From Gigaspora rosea (taxonomy: Eukaryota; Glomeromycota; Glomeromycetes; Diversisporales; Gigasporaceae), in assembly GCA_003550325.1 (NCBI GenBank), contig QKWP01000123.1, positions 95,643-159,642 of the forward strand: a stretch of 64,000 nt of DNA. Reading direction: 5' to 3'. Made by a program: the position numbers and the translations under genes. Under the pieces are notes generated by a model. It worked only from the letters and a program-made list of their open reading frames with translations. It did no database searches and was not told the DNA's origin. Positions 30,408 to 41,479 of the stretch are shown here, piece after piece. Positions within the stretch are counted from its first letter, which is position 1, and each line of letters starts with the position of its first letter.

Positions 30408-30415
30408 TATTTAAC

Positions 30416-31090
30416 AAAATTACCATTTTTTTTACCGCCAACTATACTTCAATGCACTTCCAATCAGTCAGATTTAAGATTTTTCTGGAAGTTTATTCAT
30501 TAAAATATATAAACACTTGCCAACAGTTACGGTTCGGATCAATTTTGAAATTCAAAAAAAAAAAAAAAAAAAAAAAATTGAAAATCAAGATTTTAAACAT
30601 ATTTTTTTATATTATGTTCAAATTAAAAAAACTAAATGATCACAAATAAAAGTTTCATTAATTAAATAAAAAATTATTTATGTTCACAAATGTGAACATA
30701 AAATAAAAAAAAATTTTTTGTCACGAAACAAACACAGCCCGCCAGTATATTATCTCTATGACAATACTATTCAATAAATACATGATTTTGCCCCGTCATT
30801 CTAGATGGCTTAAATTATACACTTTGTCATTTCAGAACTATGTTCCTTGGATGATTATAAATTTCGTTAAAGTATCAGTAGGCATCAACTACTTAACTAA
30901 AAATATTAAAATTTGAAATATGTAGAAAATATATTTGTTCGTATTTATTATTGCTATAGAAATGATATGACAATCTATCTAATAGTATTAGCACAAAAAT
31001 GATAACTGAAACCATAATAGAATTTATATTAAAAATTTAAAAATTTTCAACTATTGATAAGAATAACTCGTTGAAAATTTGTAATCTTAA
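30416..31090. other. AT-rich intergenic DNA
   Basis: Contains an A-run at 30556-30577 and a short ATGTTCACAAATGTGAACAT palindrome (30680-30699). It forms the 3' flank of the minus-strand Sel1 gene. Confidence 0.4.
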
Positions 31091-32347
31091 TTAGCATTTG
31101 TTATCAGCTAATTTTTGATAATGAAGATATGCTTTAAATTCATCTTTTTCAACCCCAATTCCATTTTGATAACAATATCCGACATTGTACATTCCCATTA
31201 GTATTACCCATATCTGCAGCTTTTTTATAAAAAATGAATGCTTGATGTTCATCCTTTCGACCCCAATTCCATTTTGATAACAATAACCAACATTATACAT
31301 TCCAACAGAAGCTCCTTTATCTGCAGCTTTTTTATAACAAAGAAATGCTTTGCTTTCATCCTTTTCGACTCCAATTCCATGACGGTAACAATAACCAACT
31401 TGAGAAATTCCATTAGCATTACCAATATCAGCAGATATTTGATAATAATTGAATGCTCTACTGTCATCCTTTTCAATTCCAATTCCATGTTGATAACAGT
31501 AACCAACACTATATGCTCCATTAGCATTACCCAAATCGGCAGACTTTAGATAATAAATGAATGCCATATTATCATCCTTTTTAACACCAATTCCATAACG
31601 ATAACAATAACCAACATTAAATAATCCACCAGCATTACCCAAATCAGCAGAATTTTGATAATAAATAAATCCTTTATGCTCATCTTTTTCAACTCCAATC
31701 CCATATTGAGAACAATAGCCAAGATACAACATACCACTAGCGTGTCCCATATCAACTGATTTTTTATAATAATAAAAAGCTTTATTTTCATCCTTTTCAA
31801 CGCCTATTCCATTTCTATAACAATAACCAATTTTATCTATTCCACAAGGACTATTCATGTCAGCAGACATTTGATAATAAAAGAATGCTTTCTGTTTATC
31901 TTCTTCAATTCCGATTCCCATTTCATAAAGTTGACCAAGATCACACATTGCATAGGAATTTCCCATATCAGCCGATTTTTTATAATAAATGAATGATTTA
32001 TGTTCATCCTTTTCAACCCATTTTCCATAACGATGACAACGTGCGAGAATAGTTAAAAGTATAGAATTTGTTTGATTATTTAAACAAAGGTGAATTAAAT
32101 CTTTTGAATTTAATTGATTATTTTCTAAATATTTTTCTATAGCATTAATAAATTCTGAATCATAACTTCCTTTAAATGCTTCATTTTCATGTATTTTACA
32201 TAATTCATCAATTATTTTTTTATTTATAAAATCTTGAGACTCGTTAATACAGTGTAAGATTTGCTGTTGTAAAGGATTAGAGTTTTGTTTTTGATGGTCG
32301 TCTTTTACTGTAAATGATTTATTATTCTGCATATTTTCATTTGACAT
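31091..32347 (-). CDS. Sel1-repeat protein, 418 aa (paralogue 1)
   Basis: Single exon with ATG (CAT at 32345-32347). The N-terminal ~110 residues form a non-repeat region including PLQQQILHCINESQDFINKKIIDELCK; about nine 36-residue Sel1 repeats follow (pattern AFxYYxKSADMGNxxGxxxxGYCYxxGIGVEKDE). Sel1 repeats are TPR-like helical hairpins that act as scaffolds, and in these fungi they are commonly fused to kinases; here the protein stands alone. In the penultimate repeat one base is missing near 31254 and one gained near 31195, so about 20 residues read in a wrong frame (RMNIKHSFFIKKLQIW) before the repeat register returns. An inverted paralogue lies at 61054-62316. No signal peptide or membrane segment seen. 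Confidence 0.85.
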   Translation of the reverse strand: MSNENMQNNKSFTVKDDHQKQNSNPLQQQILHCINESQDFINKKIIDELCKIHENEAFKGSYDSEFINAIEKYLENNQLNSKDLIHLCLNNQTNSILLTILARCHRYGKWVEKDEHKSFIYYKKSADMGNSYAMCDLGQLYEMGIGIEEDKQKAFFYYQMSADMNSPCGIDKIGYCYRNGIGVEKDENKAFYYYKKSVDMGHASGMLYLGYCSQYGIGVEKDEHKGFIYYQNSADLGNAGGLFNVGYCYRYGIGVKKDDNMAFIYYLKSADLGNANGAYSVGYCYQHGIGIEKDDSRAFNYYQISADIGNANGISQVGYCYRHGIGVEKDESKAFLCYKKAADKGASVGMYNVGYCYQNGIGVERMNIKHSFFIKKLQIWVILMGMYNVGYCYQNGIGVEKDEFKAYLHYQKLADNKC

Positions 32348-32720
32348 TATTAATGAAAAGAAGGGTATGAAAAAGAAGGGTTACGTTGAATAGTAAGTAA
32401 TGCGGCTAAAGTTACATTTAACCAAAGTATTTATTACGTGCGTAGTACGTAATCGTTGTAGGATAATCTGAATGGTTGACCATTTGACTGGTGTAACGAT
32501 AAATAAATCGCACGTCATGCCATGCACATGATGCGAATTTAAGTGCTCGTACTACCATATAAACTTTTTTTAGTATTATGGAGTCATGAATATCATGTAT
32601 ATCATGTGTATGATGTACATTATACATATTTTTGAATAACTCGTACATTTTCCATTTCTAGACTGGATATTTTAAGGATATGATGTTCATTTTCCTGTAC
32701 CCACATGAGTGGCGGGCTGT
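32348..32720 (-). promoter_or_regulatory. Conserved upstream region of Sel1 paralogue 1
   Basis: On the minus strand, CAACGTAACCCTTCTTTTT lies just upstream of the ATG and a CGCCACTCATGTGGGTACAGG block lies at about 32690-32715. Both have counterparts upstream of the other Sel1 gene (61031-61050 and about 60909-60932). Shared blocks show that the duplication included the promoter; function is inferred from conservation only. Confidence 0.45.
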
Positions 32721-33767
32721 CCATATAGTTAAGTGAAAATTATTTAATTATTTTTAATTATTTAATTATAGCGACGGATTATTAGTGTTTACGCAAGAGG
32801 ATACAAAAGTTACGTTCATGCATTTCGACCAAAAATGGTTACTTTTTTTGATGCATCCGAATAAACATTATGAATATCACATCAAAGCCGTAAATTCGAA
32901 AATTTTTTGTCTGCACGCGTTCAAATTTGTAAATTAGAAATGTACCAAGTATATAATTATTGAATGTGAAGCGGCTAATAACGAACATTATTTGTAAAAA
33001 TAGTTCTTTATATGGCTGTGAAATTAATATGTCAGCCTCCTGACCCTGAAATCAAAAATGAAACAGTAAAATGCAGTCAGATAAACTGGGCAGCATGCAA
33101 TTACGGGCTTATCCGGTAGTTTATGATGCTTGTTCTTGCCAAATATTTAAGTTGTAGGCATTGATTACGTAAACTGCCAAATAACATACGACATATGTAA
33201 CACTCCCAAATATCTCGAGTCAACCGATATTTTATATGATGATGTGAATTTTTTGCTTTGATATTTTGCTATAATAAATAACAGAAAATTTCTTCCATCA
33301 GAGTTAATGCACTCATATACTTCTGTACAGGACGTGAGAATTATAACTCCGATGAAAAATTTCCAGTTACAAAATATTGTATATTATTGTTGCTCGATCA
33401 GATGACTTCATTATAGTTATTTACACATACCCACGTAGGACATCAAGGAATTCGGAAATTCTGATTAATAAAAATTAAAGACCGATTAGAGCAGGTCTAG
33501 AAACTTTGAAAATCTAGAAGTGTTGTGAATTCTCCATGCTATGGATCTGCGTCTTTTGAATACGGCGAAAAGACACGCTGATGAACATATGGTAATCTGT
33601 CTCTACTAAAATAATTTAGATAATTAAAAATCTAAATTATAGAAGTAAATTTAATAGAGAATTCTATTATGATGTACATTATTTACATTATTTTATAAAT
33701 AAAAAATATACCGGTATTTACTTTCTGACAATTTAATATTTAAATAAAAAAAAAACGGGAAGAAATA
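32721..33767. other. Intergenic DNA
   Basis: No gene or strong repeat recognised. Confidence 0.35.
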
Positions 33768-33976
33768 CAGTTGACTCTCTCTAGGTGCAGCTCGCTGGTA
33801 CTTAGAAACTTTTCCTAAGTAAAAAAAAAAAAAAATCCTGCACTTAGAGAGAACCTGCATTTAGAGAATTTAAGTTTATTATACTTTATATAGCTTGGGG
33901 CCAAACTAAACCTGCATTTTAAAGAGAATTTAAATTACCTGCAATTAGAGAACATGCATTTAGAGAGAGTTGACTG
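33768..33976. mobile_element. Tc1/mariner- or pogo-type MITE, 209 bp
   Basis: Terminal repeats CAGTTGACTCTCTCTA and TAGAGAGAGTTGACTG with TA on both flanks (33766-33767, 33977-33978). Internal GCATTTAGAGA words are repeated several times. CAGTTGACTCTC-type ends with TA duplication are typical of pogo/Tigger-like elements. Non-coding. Confidence 0.8.
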
Positions 33977-34522
33977 TACTTAATAGAAAATTATATGGTG
34001 GTAAATTGTATACGTTACCGTCTTTATAGGATGAATAAATTATATGTTTACACATTAGTCATTAAATGCATAAATGAAAGAGAGCAATCATAAAGACTTC
34101 TTTTGATGACAAAATGTATGCATTATTGTAAATACTCATATTTTGGTAATTTAAGCACAAGTGAAGAACAGAGAAAGAATATTTAATATTAAATTATATT
34201 GACAATAAATTGTGCATAATATTGCATGGACAAATCATATACATACAAATGGTAAGACATAATAAGAGAGAGAAATATTAATGATGATAATTATTTTACA
34301 GTTATATGAATACTTTCTGATAACTTAGCATGTGAGTAAAAGAACAGGGAGGTTAAAGTTTATAAAGCTATTAACAATAAAATATGCATGTTTTATTTTA
34401 TGGATGCATTATACTCCGGTATTCATCGTATAATTGAAAAAGTAAAATATTTAATAGAATTCTATTCGTGATGAACATTATTTTATTTGTGAATAAACTA
34501 TATACCTAATTTCTAGTAATTG
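33977..34522. other. AT-rich intergenic DNA
   Basis: No gene seen. Confidence 0.35.
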
Positions 34523-34697
34523 CAGTGCTTTTCAAATTAATGTGATCTCATACATCACACCGGAAATCAGAAATCTAGAAAAAAAATGCAAATCTGTGAT
34601 TGGTTAGAAATGGTTTTTAACCTATCATGCATTGGAATTTTTTTCTAGATTTCTGATTTCCGTGTGATGCACGGAATCAGTAATTTGAAAAGCACTG
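34523..34697. mobile_element. TA-type MITE, 175 bp, CAGTGCTTTTCAAATTA termini
   Basis: Ends CAGTGCTTTTCAAATTA and TAATTTGAAAAGCACTG match perfectly, and the match continues through CATCACAC and GGAAATCAGAAATCTAG. The right flank is TA, the left flank TG, probably a decayed TA duplication. Confidence 0.78.
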
Positions 34698-34756
34698 TAA
34701 ACTAAAATTATGCACCTAATATTTTACTTCGTTACCTATTTTATAATTTAATATAA

Positions 34757-34936
34757 GGCCACGCAAAGTTAATATTTTGGTTTGCATAATCCGCCGACCC
34801 AATTTTTCCAAAAAAAATTTTTTTTAATTCTTATTGCGCCAATTATTCCATTTTTGCCATTTAATTTTGTTCTCCGGTGCACCCGATGATGACCTTAATT
34901 TGCCGGAATTACCGAGAAATTAACTTTACGTGGCAT
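34757..34936. mobile_element. GGCCACGCAAAGTTAAT-family MITE, copy 2
   Basis: The left end AGGCCACGCAAAGTTAAT faces ATTAACTTTACGTGGCAT on the right, each with TA outside. It shares CGATGATGACC and the CCGCCGACCC block with 9276-9520 in the opposite orientation. Confidence 0.62.
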
Positions 34937-35939
34937 TATATTGTGAACATGAGCTTATTAATTTATAGTAGATTAAAAAAAAAAAATTCGACCCACCGAC
35001 TAGAATGTTGGAATTACGTAGTGTAGTTCTATCAGATCGATTGTTTACACGTTTTCGGAAATTTTAGTGATACGGAGATCCCGTGAATTTCACGATAATC
35101 CGATTGCACGATAATCCGCGACAATTAATATCATTTTTATCTATAGTTGGTTTCACAGGTAGAACTATAAATATTTTCTAAATCTATTATGGCAGAAACC
35201 CTTTGTTAAATATTACCTTTCCAAAAGTTTTCTAAAAAATTTTCGTATATAAAACTTATGGTATACAATAAGCAACTTTTATTGTGGCATTCTAAACATA
35301 ATTTTATAACAAGGTTCTATAACGATAAGATCGGATATAACTTGAGATCAAAACAAATGATAATAGAGAATTAGCAAAGACAAGATTTGTCTTGCTAAAA
35401 CACGAAAGGAGGTTTCATATGAGTTACTCACGTTTTTTTTTTAAAAAAATGCTTCTATTTCCTTCGATTTCACGTTACATTTTGATCTTTAGATCTGATG
35501 GTTAATAATTCTATAGAAAATATTTGTAAAATTTGCATATCACATCAAAGGTTTTTCTAAGAACACTTGTGAAAAAAGGTTTATTATTCTACCCATGTTT
35601 AAGCTCTAAATTGCATAAATACAAATAATTCAATTACTTTGTCATAATCTAATTAAAAATTAAGTATTGTTATGAATTTAAATAATTTGAAATATAGCAC
35701 TTGATGATAAATATTATTTCGATAATCGAACAATTATAAGATAATAAATCACTTAATGCGAATACTTTAATAAATATAAAATATATAAGTTATAAGCAAT
35801 AGTGTTATAATTCTATACATGACAATAAGTTTACAAATGCATCATTTTCCTGAATTTTTTTACGGTTTAATTATAATAAAGTATAATAAATTAATCTTAA
35901 TAAAGCCTTTGTGGCAATATTTAGACTGATTAATTTTAT
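34937..35939. other. Intergenic DNA
   Basis: CGACCCACCGACTAG (34988-35004) belongs to the same repeat family as 9330. CACGATAATCCG is present twice at 35091-35119. Otherwise no gene. Confidence 0.35.
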
Positions 35940-36796
35940 CTAGAAATGAAAAATCAATGATATTAAGATAGACGTGAATAAAGTTGCAAAACTAATATCA
36001 AAAATGGTTACACCAGCACTAGTTGAAGACGCAGCTAAAGGAATATTTCCATCTAAAAAATTTAATTTAAAAAAGAAAAATGTGTTTAATGTTTAAGTGA
36101 TAAATAGAAAATTAAGTATTAATTAAATAAAAAATACATGTACGTACCTAAAAATGAAGCACCACAAGTTTTGTTAAGATAATCGGTTAAGTAAGAAGTA
36201 GTTCCAACTCCAAAGCCAAGATTAGCTGGAGGAGGGTGCGATTTCATATACTTCAGGTAAGTATTGGCAATCGACTTAACGCAATCTGTACACAAAACTT
36301 TTGAAGAAAGATTTGTATATGATGAACCTTGCATTAAGCTATTTTCAACATTTTCAAAAATTTCAACAAGACAATATCCTCCAGTAGAATTTTTAAAACA
36401 AATTGAATCCCTAGCTGGTGAATATCCATAAATTAGATTGGATACTGATATAGCATCAGGATTATTTTTAGCGATATCAGCTGAACATTTCGATTGAAAA
36501 GTGGAATTGAAATTTGAAAGTAAAGAATCAGAACATTTTGGAAGGCTGCAGATTGAATCTTCTGCATTTATCATATCTTTTTCACTTGATGCAAAATTTT
36601 GAAGATTCGCAACATTATTAACTTGATTGCTTAATTTATTGTAAGGAAAACATGCGTTAAATTCTGATGAATTGAGAAAAGTTTGAACAGCTGAAGAACA
36701 ATCTGGAGAAAGTGTTGCAAATTGGGAGTATGATTTTGTGATCAATAAAATAATAAATGTAATAAAGAGATGGAAAATGGATCGAAAAGACTTCAT
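35940..36796 (-). CDS. Secreted Cys-containing protein, probable GPI anchor, two exons, 253 aa
   Basis: Exon 1 is 36796-36148 and exon 2 is 36052-35940, separated by a 95-nt intron (GTACGT...TTTTAG). A Lys/Arg start and a long hydrophobic stretch (FHLFITFIILLITKSYS) form a signal peptide; the mature part has about a dozen Cys and many Asn-x-Ser/Thr sites. Read without the intron, the protein ends in FLGTYMYFLFN; with it, the C-terminus is DGNIPLAASSTSAGVTIFDI followed by a hydrophobic tail ending LIFHF. Small residues before a hydrophobic tail suggest GPI anchoring to plasma membrane or cell wall. The Cys spacing recalls fungal extracellular domains of unknown function; I do not name the family. 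A type I membrane protein is the alternative. Confidence 0.75.
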
Positions 36797-37394
36797 TTTG
36801 AATAAATTAAATCTTGTTTAAATTTTTATAATCAAATTCTTATAAAATAAAATTCGAGACGGAGGTTGAACCTTTATAAATAATTATTTTTTCTATGATT
36901 TAAGAAATGGATTTTACGTTACACGTAAGAACATTAATTCTATGTATTATCTAATTGTTAATTTTAACGGACTCGTAGATCCAAACAAATTGTCAAACAT
37001 TTAATTTAAGGACAGCATAATTTGTACCAGATTAAGAAATGTAACAATGGATTCAATTATTATTGCATAAATAAGTAGAAGAAAAAAAACTAAGGAATTG
37101 GTTATAAAATAATAATAAATCTAATTCCTTATTTAATTTGAAACAACCTTGTTATATATATTTCTGCCGGAGTTTTTGTTATAATAATTACCTTTTATAG
37201 ATTATAAAAATATTTTCTGTTTCAAAATAAGCTATATTCATTAAAATATATGCCCTAAAAAGTTTTATTAATACATAGAACTTTATGTATTATTATGTAT
37301 TCCCTGCTAGGTTTCGATTCACTTTTATTTACAAATCACCTCATTAGAAGTTTAGGGAATTCCGCTAGTAGCACAAACCAAAAAAGTTTAATTT
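36797..37394. other. Intergenic DNA upstream of the secreted protein gene
   Basis: AT-rich; no distinctive promoter motif could be supported. Confidence 0.3.
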
Positions 37395-37640
37395 TGTAAA
37401 TAAGGTTAGAACGTTAATATTAGAGTCTATGACCATGATAAAGTGCCACTTTTATATGTAAAATTTCGTTCCTTAATTAGTGCAACAAGGTCGATTTAAA
37501 TATATTTTTTTCGAGTATTTTCGTTCTTTTTTCGCACGTATTCGGACTTTATGTCAGGTCGATCTAAAATAGTCTGAATGATTGCCATTTCATTTTAGGG
37601 GTTTGTATTACTGTACTCGCTAAAATTAGTGGCTGCTGCG
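37395..37640. repeat. Dispersed repeat, copy 3
   Basis: GTGCAACAAGGTCGATTTAAATAT, CGCACGTATTCGGACTTTATG, GTCAGGTCGATCTAAAATAGTC and GTTTGTATTACTG follow the order of copy 1 (GTGCACCAAGATCGATTTAAA, CGTGTTCGAATTC, GGGCTGATCCGGAATAGTC, GTTTGTATTACCC). More diverged than copy 2. Confidence 0.5.
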
Positions 37641-39061
37641 TTTTGGTTTCATTTCCATTTAACGTTAAACTATTCCAAAATTAGGACAATCTTTGTTGAT
37701 CACCAACAAAGGCATTTATTTATACATATTTCAGAATGTTCCTTCGTGCGTGATAACGCCTAAGCGTGTAATTTGAAGTTTTGCCCAAAAATTAAGATTT
37801 ATTTAGTTGTAGATCAAAAATAACGTTCATTCATGCTATTTTAGAATATCGGTCAAAGTGTAATGTCAAAAAATTTTCAGGTTAATGATTTTATTAGGGG
37901 ATTTGAAGTTACAGAACATATAAAATTTATGACGATCCATAGGCTTTATGAACAAAGATAGTTTCACTTCTAAGTTAACATTTGTATCTTACAATATAAT
38001 TAGTATACTTTTTATAACAAAAAATTTTTGTTATTATATATTTTTATACCATCTATGTTTTTTTTTTTTTACACCAATACCTTTGAAGTACCTTATTTTG
38101 AAATTTTAAAATGGCATTTAAGACTATCGACAAAACCAAACTTGAAATTTTATTATTGGTTGGAATTCATGTTATTATCTACATAAACTCAATGCCATGA
38201 TTATTTAGCTATATATGTAACATTTAATTATTCTCATCTACCTATTTTATTGAATAAATTGAATTGTCATAACCCATTTAAAGATCTAAACTAAATTCGC
38301 CTATTTCTTCAAAGTTTTTTTTTTGCATATTTAATATAGTCTCTTGATAATAACTAAATGATGATTAAATTTATTTAGCAAATGAAAAGAAGCTAATTTT
38401 CACTTTATTTTATTTTCTAACTAGGTATTATCTTATGAATTGATTATAAAATATTGATCAAAGTTTCGATGTAAAATATAATTTTGTTATACTAGGAAAC
38501 AGGAACTGCTAAGGCTCGGAGCCTTAATACTGTATTTAGATTTAATTTTATAGCATTCTTTAAAAATTTATAAAATGTATCCATATATCATTTAAAATAA
38601 GTCAGGCCAATCCTAACTTAAATCGGTCAACTTTGTCCGCAAAATTATTGTTGGCAAAATTGTGTTATATCTTTTCTCTCTTTAGGCACATACATACATG
38701 AATATATAGAGCAATTGCTTAATTATTGTAGAATAGAAATAATAAATAGAATGCTCTCAATGCAATTACTTCCTTTTGCTTGCTTTAATAACCTAAATAC
38801 CAATATAAAAATAATCAATAAATTTGATTAGTTATAAGTAAATCAAATATTAATTACTGTTAGAAACTTCAAAATCATCAATAGGTTGACTTTCTAAAAT
38901 ATATACATATAAGTATGCCAAAATTCAATTTGAAAAAATTTGAAAGATAAATATCATTACCTGAATTACTATATTGACAGATTCAGAAATTTTACAATAA
39001 CATATTACTAATATTTTAAAATATATAAGTATTATTACCTGGTTAGGGAGCTTTAAAAGAT
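37641..39061. other. Intergenic DNA
   Basis: No gene. AAGGCTC-G-GAGCCTT (38511-38525) is a small perfect palindrome. Confidence 0.35.
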
Positions 39062-39555
39062 TCAAAATTGATTTGTATAAATAGCTTGTAAGTGTGTCTG
39101 ATATTTGAATTGTGTTAATTTAACTTTATCATATGTTATGAAATTTTCATCCAAATCTTTAAATTGTTTATATAATTCAGTTGCTTCATCACTCAAATCT
39201 TGAAAAAAATAATTAAGAATACTAGCTAATGTTCTAGCAGTTGGTCGATTTTGAGGATCTGCCTCTAAGCATTTATTCATTGGATCAAAAAGTAATTGAG
39301 GAACTTTACATCTAATATTAGATCTGTAACCTAGACAAACACATGTTCCTAGATCTTTATCATGGGAATTTCATGATATGGAGGATATCCGGTAAAAACT
39401 TTTGGCATAATTATTTCAAAAGAATAAATATCTAATTCTTGAGTGTATATCTTTTCAAATGTGTATAATACCTCTGAAGCAATATAGAAAAGTTCACCAA
39501 AAAGCTTTTAGAACTTGAGTCTTGTAGCACTGGCTTCTATAAGTCAAAATTATTA
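39062..39555 (-). pseudogene. Protein kinase C-lobe pseudogene
   Basis: On the minus strand, fragments in shifting frames spell a kinase C-lobe: a DSSSK-LFGELFYIASEVL activation-loop region (39545-39450), LDIYSFEIIMPKVFTGYPPYHE (39440-39370, with Glu where family members have Gly in YSFGIIM), then after a frameshift LFDPMNKCLEADPQNRPTARTL (39300-39230) and a tail ending near 39062. The CLEADPQNRPTA motif is the kinase subdomain XI signature of the expanded TKL-like family. The N-lobe is absent. A 5'-truncated, frameshifted relic. Confidence 0.75.
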
Positions 39556-39654
39556 ATATAAGAACCTAATATATTTTGAGTAACTATATTTTCAGATTCA
39601 TACACTAGGTTGACTTTGTGAATTGTATTAAGTTTATTAGTTATGTACTACAGT

Positions 39655-40095
39655 ATAAGTGGTTTTCTCAAAGTTGAATTGAATTGAATAACAGGCATAT
39701 TTGAATTTGATTGAATTGAATAAACACTTGATTTGAATTTGAATTGATCAAAGCAAATCAAAACAAATCAAATTTATTTGTAATTTTTAAAAAATTTTAA
39801 AATTTTTGTTGCTTTTCAAAATTTTCAAATTATACAAAATTTTACTAAGTTAATTGATTTTTGTATTAAGTGAAAAATGTTTTTCTAATCAAAATAACCA
39901 TAGTTGTCTTAATATAATTTTGTGTAAATAGCTATTGAATCCATAGTTTCAATAAAAATTTTCAAATATTTGTCGAATCAAATCAAATATTTTGTCAATT
40001 TGAATTTGATTTGATTTGAAATTTCTGTATTTGAATTTGATTCAAGATCAAATATTTGATCAAATCAAATCAAATCTAATCAAATTACAGAACCC
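39655..40095. repeat. Inverted-repeat element rich in TTTGAATTGAA / AATCAAATC
   Basis: TTGAATTGAATTGAAT runs at 39672-39780 face CAAATCAAATCAAATC runs at 39960-40085. The outer ends AGTGGTTTTCTCAAAG and the complement of AGGGTTCTGTAATTTG are similar. Probably a MITE whose subterminal repeats expanded as microsatellites; no clean target duplication. Confidence 0.5.
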
Positions 40096-40735
40096 TAAAT
40101 ATAAGTTAACTACTTTAAAAAACCCAATCTAATTCACTATATTTACTATCTAACAATTTTCTAAAACTTTTTACTTTGTGTACTTTATAATTATTATGTA
40201 GTTGCAATAGGACCCCTGAAATATACATAGATAGGTAAGGTGACTTTTAAATTTTTATTAATTGCTGTACGCATGACTTTTTTATAATATTAGTATGCAA
40301 AATTTATCCCTTACAATAAAAAAAATTAAAAAAATACGCAAAATAAAATTCTAACCTTAATTATCATCGGGTAAATAAATATGGTGCAGATTTGTGCAGA
40401 TTTTTTAATAATAAAAAAAATCTGCATAAATCTGCAATCGTTAAAGAAATTTTTTAAATTTCTGCGCAAATCTTTAACAATTAACAATTCAATCTGTACA
40501 GATTGTAAAAAATAACCAAAAAGCAAATAATAATAAGTTACTATATAGCTGCCTATATATTAAATGCTAGCTAAATTTTTATATATTAAAATATTCAAAT
40601 AATCATATGTTTTTATTAATAATAAATTTATTACAAATACATAATATTGATTAATAATAATTTCAGAAAAATAATAAAAATAATATATTTTTATTAAAAA
40701 AAAAAAAACTACAAAATATATTACAAGAGATACCA
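40096..40735. other. AT-rich intergenic DNA
   Basis: Holds an imperfect hairpin (GTGCAGATTTTTTAATAATAAAAAAAATCTGCA, 40394-40425) and no gene. Confidence 0.35.
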
Positions 40736-41161
40736 CAAAAACGGTTTAGAAACACCACACAAATACCATAAAAACACTACACAGACACTACATAAACACT
40801 ATAGAAAAACACCTTAGAGACATCATCCTTTTGTCTAAACATCTAATATAATCTAACCCCATTAACTTTTCTATTTTTCTATCTACTAAATCCCAACAGC
40901 ATACAAACAAAATGACGAAAAAGCACCAAACATAGTATCACAAACTCAGCACAGTACCCCGAATAATCTATGTGAAGTTATATTTGAGCATCATAGTAAA
41001 AATTTTTTTGGTTAGCAGTTTGGGTTTGGTATATATAAGCTACATTTCACACATTAGATCAAACTTTCACCCATTTTTACCTTTTTTTGAAATACAACAT
41101 CTCTAAAAAAAACAGTACGTACACTAAAAAAAACAAACCGTTCCCTAAAAAAAAAAAAAAA

Positions 41162-41219
41162 NNNNNNNNNNNNNNNNNNNNNNNNNNNNNNNNNNNNNNN
41201 NNNNNNNNNNNNNNNNNNN
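41162..41219. other. Assembly gap (58 N)
   Basis: A run of N flanked by two copies of CACTAAAA...CAAACCGTTC-CTAAAA, so the gap lies between direct repeats and its true length is unknown. Confidence 1.
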
Positions 41220-41393
41220 TTCACTAAAAAAAAAAAACAAACCGTTCTCTAAAAAAAAAATTTTTTTAAAAGTTCAAAATCTCTTAAGCTCATTTGATCC
41301 ATAAGCTGCCAAGGATTATAAATATATATACCACAAATGTACCAAAAAGCTTAAAAAAAAAAACAAAAAAAAAACCGTTTTGACCAATTTTTA

Positions 41394-41479
41394 TCCCCTC
41401 TCCTTTTACCCCTCTCTCCCTTTTTTACCCCTCTCTCCCTTTTACCCCTTTCTCTCTTTTACTCCTCTCTCCTTTTTAC
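41394..41479. repeat. Polypyrimidine tract, (CCCCTCTCTCCCTTTTA)n
   Basis: About 86 bp of nearly pure C/T in five approximate units (ACCCCTCTCTCCCTTTT). Mirror-like polypurine/polypyrimidine DNA can form triplex structure. Confidence 0.8.

Noticed and set aside
30350..30649. 99-residue plus-strand ORF
   Set aside because: It begins inside the right end of the hAT-type MITE and ends in an A-run encoding poly-Lys.
31238..31800. ORFs in other frames of the Sel1 gene at 31091-32347
   Set aside because: Shadows of a 108-bp periodic coding sequence; the full-length Sel1 frame explains the region.
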